A stretch of DNA of 26,993 bases from Xanthobacteraceae bacterium (GTDB taxonomy: Bacteria > Pseudomonadota > Alphaproteobacteria > Rhizobiales > Xanthobacteraceae), in assembly GCA_019746355.1 (NCBI GenBank), contig JAIESC010000144.1, forward strand, positions 1-26,993, given 5' to 3'. The position numbers and the translations under genes are program-made. Below, in pieces: positions 21,205-26,993 of the stretch. The notes under the pieces were generated by a model. It saw only the letters and a list, made by a program, of their open reading frames with translations, was not told where the DNA came from and ran no database searches. Each line of letters opens with the position of its first letter. Within the stretch, counting starts at the first letter, position 1.

Positions 21205-22854
21205 ATGCCCGATGAGATGCCAGCCCGCGAAGCGATGGAGTTCGACGTCGTCATTGTCGGCGCGGGACCCGCGGGGCTCGCCGCGGCCATTCGCCTCAAG
21301 CAGCTTTCCCCCGAAACCGGCGTGGTGGTGGTCGAGAAGGGTTCCGAGGTCGGCGCGCACATCCTGTCCGGCGCGGTGATCGATCCGATCGGCCTCGACC
21401 GGCTGCTGCCGGAATGGCGCTCCGAGGACACGCCGATCAGGACCGCAGTCACCGACGACCGATTCTATTTCATGACGCAGGCGGGTGCGGTGAAGCTGCC
21501 GAACTTCATGATGCCGCCGCTGATGTCGAACCACGGCAATTACATCGTCTCGCTGGGAAATGTCTGCCGCTGGCTCGCCACCAAGGCCGAGGCGCTCGGC
21601 GTCGAGATCTATCCGGGCTTTGCCGCAACCGAGGTGCTGTTCGAGAACGACGCGGTGGTGGGCGTTGCGACCGGCGACATGGGCATCGCCAAGGACGGCA
21701 CGCACCGCGGCGACTTCACCCGCGGCATGGAGCTGCGCGCCAAGTACACGCTGTTCGCCGAGGGCGCACGCGGGAGTCTCGCGAAGACGCTCATTGCCCG
21801 ATACGGCCTCGACCACGGCCGGCAGCCGCAGAAGTTCGGCCTGGGGCTGAAGGAGCTCTGGCAGGTCGCGCCCGACAAGCACAAGCCGGGTCTCGTGCAG
21901 CACAGCTTCGGCTGGCCGCTCGACAATTCCACCGGCGGCGGCTCGTTCCTCTACCACTTCGACGACAATCTCGTTTCGGTCGGCTTCGTGGTGCATCTCA
22001 ACTACAGCAATCCCTATGTGTCGCCGTTCGAGGAGTTCCAGCGCTTCAAGACGCATCCGGCCATTCGCGGCACGTTCGAGGGCGGAAAGCGCATCTCCTA
22101 CGGCGCGCGCGCGATCACCGAGGGCGGGTATCAGTCGGTGCCGAAGCTGACGTTTGCGGGTGGCGCGCTGATCGGTTGCGCCGCGGGCTTCGTCAACGTG
22201 CCGCGCATCAAGGGCAGCCACAACGCGATCCTGAGCGGCATGCTCGCGGCCGAGCACGTCGGCGAGGCGCTCAAGGCTGGACGCTCGCACGACGAGATCG
22301 CCGAGTATGACGAGGCCTGGCGCGAGGGCGAGATCGGCCGCGACCTGTGGAAGGTGCGGAACGCCAAGCCGTTGTGGTCGAAGCTCGGCACGCTGCTGGG
22401 CATCGGCGTGGGCGGCTTCGACATGTGGTGCAACACGCTTGGCTTCTCGCTTCTTGGCACGCTCGCCCACGGCAAGCCAGACGCGCAGACGCTGAAGCCC
22501 GCCATCGAGTGCCGGCCGATCCCCTATCCCAAGCCCGACGGCAAGCTCACCTTCGACCGCCTCTCATCGGTGTTTCTCTCCAACACCAACCACGAGGAGG
22601 ACCAGCCGCCGCACCTGCATGTCGGCGACATGGCGCTTCAGCAGGCATCGGAGCACGATGTTTATGCAGGGCCCTCGGCCCGCTATTGCCCGGCGGGTGT
22701 CTATGAATGGGTCGAGGAGGGCGGGAAAGCTCGTTTCGTGATTAACGCGCAGAACTGCGTCCACTGCAAAACCTGCGATATCAAGGACCCGAACCGGAAT
22801 ATCACCTGGGTGCCACCGGAGGGCGGCGGCGGGCCGAAATATTCAAGTATGTGA
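21205..22854 (+). CDS. Electron-transfer flavoprotein-ubiquinone oxidoreductase
   Basis: 549-aa peripheral membrane flavoprotein that passes electrons from reduced ETF to ubiquinone, linking fatty-acid and amino-acid oxidation to respiration. The FAD-binding GAGPAGLAAAIRL is at the N-terminus, followed by EKGSEVGAHILSGAVIDP. The 4Fe-4S domain at the C-terminus has Cys at 495 (CPAGVYEW) and 518, 521 and 524 (NCVHCKTCDIKDP). The length equals the usual bacterial enzyme. The ATG at 21205 is the first of three in-frame ATGs (others at codons 5 and 11) and the N-terminal residues are short, so the start could be up to 10 codons later. A hairpin GGCGGT/ACCGCC lies 9 nt after the stop. Confidence 0.97.
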   Translation: MPDEMPAREAMEFDVVIVGAGPAGLAAAIRLKQLSPETGVVVVEKGSEVGAHILSGAVIDPIGLDRLLPEWRSEDTPIRTAVTDDRFYFMTQAGAVKLPNFMMPPLMSNHGNYIVSLGNVCRWLATKAEALGVEIYPGFAATEVLFENDAVVGVATGDMGIAKDGTHRGDFTRGMELRAKYTLFAEGARGSLAKTLIARYGLDHGRQPQKFGLGLKELWQVAPDKHKPGLVQHSFGWPLDNSTGGGSFLYHFDDNLVSVGFVVHLNYSNPYVSPFEEFQRFKTHPAIRGTFEGGKRISYGARAITEGGYQSVPKLTFAGGALIGCAAGFVNVPRIKGSHNAILSGMLAAEHVGEALKAGRSHDEIAEYDEAWREGEIGRDLWKVRNAKPLWSKLGTLLGIGVGGFDMWCNTLGFSLLGTLAHGKPDAQTLKPAIECRPIPYPKPDGKLTFDRLSSVFLSNTNHEEDQPPHLHVGDMALQQASEHDVYAGPSARYCPAGVYEWVEEGGKARFVINAQNCVHCKTCDIKDPNRNITWVPPEGGGGPKYSSM

Positions 22855-23025
22855 GGTGGATTTAGGCGGTCGGTCACGATACCGCCACATCGACTGGCAA
22901 GGTGCCCAACGATAGACGCGAAGACAGGCGCGCGGTTCCCTGATCCTTGCGGGCGGCTTGCAAAAAGTCCATTCTGCGGGCGACTCAGAGGGCTGGCGTT
23001 TAGCCGCCCATGGAGGCATCTGCCC

Positions 23026-24795
23026 GTGAACGTTCCGAAGAAGATCCGCCGTCTGGCCGGGGTTCTGCTTGGCGCGGCGGCGCTGTGCCTGCCCGCAACG
23101 CTGTCCGCGCAGGGCACCTCGCAAAACCCGCCGTCGGCCCGGACGTTCGTCCCCTCGGCGAACGAGTTGGCCCGGCTGTCGATGTCCGGCAGCTATCTCG
23201 CCGCGCGTCATGCCGGCACGCAGCGCGACGCAGCGGCGGCCGCCGCCTACTACCGCGCGGCGCTGCGCAACGATCCGAAGAACAACGAGCTTCTGCAGCG
23301 CGCCTTCCTATCGGTGCTGGCGGAAGGCGACGTCGAGGAGGCGACGCGGCTCGCCGAGCAGGTGGCCGCGGTCGACCGCAACGACCGGATCGCCCGCCTG
23401 GTGCTCGGCGTGAAGGCGCTCAAGCAGAAGAAATATCAGGCGGCGAAGCAGAATCTCGCGCAGTCCGTGCGCGGGCCGATCACCGATCTCGCCGCGACCC
23501 TGCTCGCCGCCTGGGCGACCCAGGGCGCAGGCGAATCCAAGGCCGCGATCGAGTCGATCGACAAGCTGCAGGGCGCGGACTGGTACGCGCTGTTCAAGGA
23601 CCTGCATGCGGGCCTGATCCTCGATCTGTCCGGCGCGAAGAAGGAGGCCGGCAAGCGCCTCGATCGCGCCCACAAGCTCGACAGCACGGCGTTGCGCATC
23701 GTCGAGGCCTACGGCTCCTGGCAGTCGCGCAACGGCAGCAAGGACGAGGCGCTGAAGGTCTACAAGGCGTTCGATGCGCAACTGCCGCGGCATCCGCTGA
23801 TCGTCGAGGCGATGGACGCGCTCAACACGGGCAAGACGCTGCCGCCGCTGGTCGACAGCGCGCAGGCCGGCGCGGCCGAGGTGCTTTATGGTCTCGGCGC
23901 TGCGCTCGGGCGGCGCGGCGGCGAAGACCTTGGCCTGGTCTATCTCCAGCTCGCGCTTTATCTCGCGCCGAACCAGCCGCTGGCGCTGCTCTCGCTCGCC
24001 GATCTCTACGAGCAGGTGAAGAACCCGCAGCTCGCCATCAAGATGTACGAGCGGGTGCCGATGAGCTCGCCGCTGCGCAGGAACGCCGAGATCCAGCTTG
24101 CGACCAATCTCGACACGCTGGAACGCACCGACGAGGCCAAGGAGCGTCTCAACAAGCTGATCGCCAGCCATTCCGACGATCAGGAAGCGATCATGGCGCT
24201 CGGGAACATCCTGCGCGCGCGTAAGGCGTTCAACGAATGCGCTGCGGTCTACAGCAAGGGCATTGCCAACATCAGCAATCCCGAGAAGCCGAACTGGCTG
24301 ATCTTCTACTTCCGCGGCATCTGCAACGAGCGGGACAAGAAGTGGGAAGTGGCCGAGGCCGACCTCAAGCAGGCGCTGAAGCTTTACCCCGATCAGCCGC
24401 ACGTGCTCAATTACCTGGGCTATTCCTGGATCGACCAGGGCGTCAATCTCGACGAGGGCATGAAGATGATCCGCCGCGCCGTCGAGCAGCGGCCGGACGA
24501 CGGCTACATCGTCGACTCGCTCGGCTGGGCCTATTACCGGGTCGGCAACTTCGAGGAGGCGGTGAAGCACCTGGAGCGGGCGGTCGAACTGAAGCCCGAG
24601 GATCCGACCATCAACGATCACCTCGGCGACGCCTATTGGAAGACCGGGCGGCAGCTCGAGGCGTACTTCCAGTGGTCGCATGCGCAAGACCTCAAGCCCG
24701 AGCCCGAGGAGCTGGTGAAGATCAAGCAGAAGCTTACCTCGGGCCTGCAGGAAGAGAGCACCGCGGCGAACACGCAGAAGCCAGGCGGCGGCTAA
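23026..24795 (+). CDS. Large exported TPR-repeat protein
   Basis: 589 aa. GTG start with GGAGG 10 nt upstream. Signal peptide about 1-29 (ending LSAQ). The rest is a helical repeat solenoid with TPR units clearest at about 360-400 and 420-570 (WEVAEADLKQALKLYPDQPHVLNYLG, LDEGMKMIRRAVEQRPDDGYIVDSLG, FEEAVKHLERAVELKPEDPTINDHLG), where Leu/Ala/Pro spacing is regular. It is likely a periplasmic or membrane-associated scaffold. No partner is visible. It stands between ETF-QO (171-nt gap, no other feature seen there) and ispE, with a hairpin and a dispersed repeat after its stop. Confidence 0.93.
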   Translation: MNVPKKIRRLAGVLLGAAALCLPATLSAQGTSQNPPSARTFVPSANELARLSMSGSYLAARHAGTQRDAAAAAAYYRAALRNDPKNNELLQRAFLSVLAEGDVEEATRLAEQVAAVDRNDRIARLVLGVKALKQKKYQAAKQNLAQSVRGPITDLAATLLAAWATQGAGESKAAIESIDKLQGADWYALFKDLHAGLILDLSGAKKEAGKRLDRAHKLDSTALRIVEAYGSWQSRNGSKDEALKVYKAFDAQLPRHPLIVEAMDALNTGKTLPPLVDSAQAGAAEVLYGLGAALGRRGGEDLGLVYLQLALYLAPNQPLALLSLADLYEQVKNPQLAIKMYERVPMSSPLRRNAEIQLATNLDTLERTDEAKERLNKLIASHSDDQEAIMALGNILRARKAFNECAAVYSKGIANISNPEKPNWLIFYFRGICNERDKKWEVAEADLKQALKLYPDQPHVLNYLGYSWIDQGVNLDEGMKMIRRAVEQRPDDGYIVDSLGWAYYRVGNFEEAVKHLERAVELKPEDPTINDHLGDAYWKTGRQLEAYFQWSHAQDLKPEPEELVKIKQKLTSGLQEESTAANTQKPGGG

Positions 24796-24820
24796 AGCGG
24801 TTCGCGGCTTTGGATTGGTG

Positions 24821-24848
24821 CAATGCCCGGCCTTTGAGCCGGGCGTTG
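24821..24848 (+). terminator. Terminator-like hairpin after TPR gene
   Basis: Arms CAATGCCCGGC (24821-24831) and GCCGGGCGTTG (24838-24848) pair with one T-G wobble around a CTTTGA loop. A short T-run (CTTTT) begins 3 nt later. It lies 25 nt after the TPR stop, before the second copy of repeat family 2. Confidence 0.6.
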
Positions 24849-24870
24849 TGCTTTTGGAGATAGGCGACGG

Positions 24871-24994
24871 GTCTGATTCAACTTCGTTGTGCTGGACCCG
24901 TCGCTCATTCCGCTGTTGGGCATGATCTTTTTCGAAAACCGCTTCACACCCCGGATCAAGTCCGGGGCAGGCTTTTTCGGGATCATGTCCTAGC
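24871..24994. repeat. Dispersed repeat family 2, copy 2
   Basis: Second copy of the 19501-19624 element, in the same orientation and nearly identical from the GGGCATGATC segment to the end. The opening stem has decayed: the left arm still reads GTCTGATTCAAC, but the right arm is GTTGTGCTGGAC. It fills the gap upstream of ispE, ending 36 nt before the start codon, so ispE either reads through from the TPR gene or uses a promoter formed around the repeat. Confidence 0.85.
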
Positions 24995-25029
24995 GACAAC
25001 GGCAGCGGCGGCGGCTATGAACCTTGCCG

Positions 25030-25899
25030 ATGGCCGCCCTCGTCGAACTCGCCCCCGCCAAGGTCAATCTCACGCTCGCGGTGCTCGGCCGCAGGGCCGA
25101 CGGCTATCACCTGCTCGACAGCCTGGTGGTGTTCGCCGACGTTGCCGACCGGTTGACGCTCGCGCCGGGGCCGGCGCTGTCGCTCACGGTGCGTGGCGAG
25201 ACGGCCGAGCAGGCGGGGCCGCCCGACGATAATCTGGTGCTGAAGGCCGCCCGCGCGCTCGCGGGAGAGGTGCCCGGTCTGAAGCTCGGGCGCTTTACGC
25301 TGGAGAAGCGCCTGCCGGTCGCGGCAGGGCTCGGCGGCGGCTCGTCGGACGCCGCGGCAGCGCTTCGGCTGCTGGCCAGGGCCAACCGGCTGAAGATCGC
25401 CGGCGCGCCGGTTGCGAAAATCGCGCCCACGATAGGTGCCGACGTGCCGGTCTGCGTCGATCCGCGGCCGCGGCGCATGCGTGGCATCGGCGAGGTGCTA
25501 TCCGCGCCGCTTGCAATGCCGAAGCTCGCCGCGGTGATGGTCAATCCCGGCGTCGCGGTGCCGACCCGGGACGTGTTCATGAAGCTCTGCCTCAAGCCCG
25601 GCGGGCCGGTGCGGCGGGCGGCCCCGGCGCGGGCCTTGCCGCGCGGGGTCGGGGATTTGGTCGTATATCTTTCGAAGCACGGCAACGATCTCGAAGCGCC
25701 GGCGATCGAGGTTCAGCCGGTGATTGCGCGGGTGCTTGCCGATATCCGCGAGAGCAAGGGCTGCCTGCTGGCGCGCATGTCGGGCTCGGGCGCGACCTGC
25801 TTCGGCCTCTTCGCATCGCCGCGCGCGGCGAGCGCCGCGGCGCGAAGCCTTTCGGCCGCGCAGCCCAAATGGTGGGTGAGGGCGACGACGTTCGGCTAG
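25030..25899 (+). CDS. ispE: 4-diphosphocytidyl-2-C-methyl-D-erythritol kinase
   Basis: 289-aa GHMP kinase of the MEP isoprenoid pathway. It phosphorylates 4-diphosphocytidyl-2-C-methylerythritol with ATP. PAKVNLTLAVLGRRADGYHLLDSLVVF opens the protein with the catalytic-type K11. The ATP-binding glycine loop is PVAAGLGGGSSDAAA (96-110), and the catalytic-type Asp138 sits in IGADVPV. The C-terminal GHMP motif is SGSGATCFGLF. The start is uncertain: ATG 25030 gives the usual N-terminus, and an in-frame TTG at 25024 adds two residues. Neither has a clear ribosome site, since a dispersed repeat ends just upstream. It is convergent with the tyrosine recombinase, 14 nt apart. Confidence 0.95.
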   Translation: MAALVELAPAKVNLTLAVLGRRADGYHLLDSLVVFADVADRLTLAPGPALSLTVRGETAEQAGPPDDNLVLKAARALAGEVPGLKLGRFTLEKRLPVAAGLGGGSSDAAAALRLLARANRLKIAGAPVAKIAPTIGADVPVCVDPRPRRMRGIGEVLSAPLAMPKLAAVMVNPGVAVPTRDVFMKLCLKPGGPVRRAAPARALPRGVGDLVVYLSKHGNDLEAPAIEVQPVIARVLADIRESKGCLLARMSGSGATCFGLFASPRAASAAARSLSAAQPKWWVRATTFG

Positions 25900-25913
25900 C
25901 CGCGCGGCCGACG

Positions 25914-26807
25914 TCATGTTCCCACGGTGCGCAGGACATCGGCCCGGCGCAGCGTCGCTTTCAGCGCGTTGTCGGAGACGTGGGTGTATATTTCGGTTGT
26001 GGCGATGCTCGAGTGTCCCAGCAGCCGCTGCACAAAGCGAATATCGACGCCGGTCTCGATCAGCAACGTTGCCGCGGTGTGGCGCAGCATATGCGGGGTC
26101 ACGCGCCGGCCGATGCCGGCACCTGCCGCGAGCCGTCGCAACTGCGGACGAACCGACGACGGCCGAAGCTTGTTGCCGCGGCGGTTGAGAAACAGCGGGG
26201 CCTTTGCGCCGTCAATTTTCTTCCGGTCGCGCGCGCAGGCACTGAGGTTGCGGCAGAGCGCCGGATCCGAGACATAGGCCAGGCGGTCGCGCGAGCCCTT
26301 GCCGTGGACCCGAATCGATTCGCCGTCGGACGAGACATCCTCGACCTGCAATTTGCAGATCTCGCCGACGCGCATCCCGGTCGCAATCATCAGCGGCACG
26401 ATGATGCTCAGAATGTCGTTCGAGCAATATTCCGCGCGCGCGACCAGCAGCGACTTTGCTTCCAGCCGCGTCAGCGTTCGCGGCAGCCGTCGCCGGCGCG
26501 GCAGCGTCGGGGACCAGCCCTTGAACGGATTGCCAGCGAGGCCTTCGTCGGACAACCAGCGGAACAAGGCTCGCAGGCAGGCGAAGCGACGCCGGACCGT
26601 TGCACCAGCCAGCCGACGCGCCACCGTCAGGTCGGCGAGATAGAGCTTGAGGGTATCGACGGAATCCCACGGCTGCCCGGAATTGCCCGACAGCCAACGG
26701 CGGTAGTCCGCGATGTCGCACCGATAGGCCGAAATCGTATGCGAGGATCGCTGCTTTTCGATGGCGCATACCGCCAGGAATCTCTCAACGCAAACCGTGT
26801 CCAGCAT
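25914..26807 (-). CDS. Tyrosine recombinase/integrase
   Basis: 297-aa site-specific recombinase. An N-terminal SAM-like core-binding domain spans about 1-100 (SSHTISAYRCDIADYRRWL). The catalytic domain carries R146 (TGMRVGEI), K170 (HGKGSRD), H239-x-x-R242 (HMLRHTAAT), H265 (LLGHSS) and the nucleophile Y274 (EIYTHV), so it looks active. The size and plan are like XerC/XerD and phage-type integrases, but the divergent sequence does not decide between a housekeeping and a mobile role. No partner, attachment site or tRNA is visible. The window ends 186 nt upstream. Its start codon overlaps a 9-bp inverted repeat. Convergent with ispE. Confidence 0.93.
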   Translation of the reverse strand: MLDTVCVERFLAVCAIEKQRSSHTISAYRCDIADYRRWLSGNSGQPWDSVDTLKLYLADLTVARRLAGATVRRRFACLRALFRWLSDEGLAGNPFKGWSPTLPRRRRLPRTLTRLEAKSLLVARAEYCSNDILSIIVPLMIATGMRVGEICKLQVEDVSSDGESIRVHGKGSRDRLAYVSDPALCRNLSACARDRKKIDGAKAPLFLNRRGNKLRPSSVRPQLRRLAAGAGIGRRVTPHMLRHTAATLLIETGVDIRFVQRLLGHSSIATTEIYTHVSDNALKATLRRADVLRTVGT

Positions 26808-26835
26808 TTCTCACTCTCCACTGCAGGTGAGAAAT
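26806..26835. promoter_or_regulatory. Inverted repeat over recombinase start and RBS
   Basis: ATTTCTCAC (26806-26814) and GTGAGAAAT (26827-26835) are perfect 9-bp inverted arms 12 nt apart. On the minus strand the downstream arm overlaps the ATG, and the GGAG ribosome site lies in the spacer. Folded in mRNA it would hide the start. As DNA it could be an autorepressor or recombinase-binding site. Upstream of it (26836-26993) I see no gene and no convincing promoter. Confidence 0.5.
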
Positions 26836-26993
26836 CGCAGGTTGGGAGCCGTCATTCCATATTCAGCATGAACTGGCGGCTTTTACGGTGAATCCGGGCT
26901 TTTGAAAGGGGTGCAGTGCACATAACCCAGAATTATGGACGCAGTTCGATCAGCGCTCGCCAATGCGGCCTCGCTTTTATCGGGACGAACCGT

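Noticed and set aside
21136..22470. 444-aa open frame antisense to the ETF-QO gene
   Set aside because: The plus strand carries all ETF-QO motifs. The antisense frame has no recognisable feature.
23308..24999. 563-aa open frame antisense to the large TPR gene
   Set aside because: Shadow of a TPR gene, and it even runs through the dispersed repeat at 24.87 kb.

Overview
The window is GC-rich chromosomal DNA from an alphaproteobacterium. It most resembles the Bradyrhizobium/Rhodopseudomonas/Xanthobacteraceae branch of Hyphomicrobiales. The support is two small secreted proteins of the DUF3551 type, direct-repeat LexA boxes (GTTC-N7-GTTC), a cyanide-insensitive-type quinol oxidase, and several palindromic dispersed repeats of the kind common in these genomes. 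The assignment rests on gene content and motif recognition, not on a database search.

Layout. 1-1.5 kb: a neutral zinc metallopeptidase and moaB. 1.5-3.4 kb: a palindromic repeat, a MarR-GNAT fusion regulator with a perfect 19-bp operator-like palindrome, and two DUF3551 genes, all on the minus strand. 3.5-7.9 kb, plus strand: a PA0069/Rv2578c-type radical SAM protein behind a LexA box, a VOC protein, RNase HII, and a GT39-like membrane glycosyltransferase. 8.1-10.5 kb, minus strand: cydAB of the short Q-loop (CIO) type. 10.7-14 kb, plus strand: an NCS2 purine-permease-like transporter coupled to an orphan ModA-like binding protein, then a short EamA protein and a DUF4337-like membrane protein. 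14.0-15.0 kb: no intact gene. It holds a chain of consecutive hairpins, a near-consensus promoter with a LexA box in its spacer, a histidine-kinase remnant and a repeat copy. 15.0-17.9 kb: a lipoprotein alpha/beta hydrolase divergent from a Tat-exported sulfatase. 18-19.5 kb: a TPR protein divergent from a small membrane protein. 19.6-21.1 kb, minus strand: a family-4-like uracil-DNA glycosylase with two altered Fe-S positions, tightly coupled to a tail-anchored-like hypothetical. 21.2-25.9 kb, plus strand: ETF-ubiquinone oxidoreductase, a large TPR protein and ispE. 25.9-26.8 kb: a tyrosine recombinase on the minus strand.

Most genes are single housekeeping or metabolic units. The joint signals are the cydAB operon, the permease/binding-protein pair, the glycosylase/membrane-protein pair, and two SOS-type control sites. 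The most unusual part is 13.97-14.64 kb, where a LexA-type promoter points into a hairpin-rich stretch with no recognisable protein. It could be a structured RNA, a dispersed element, or the remains of an SOS gene.
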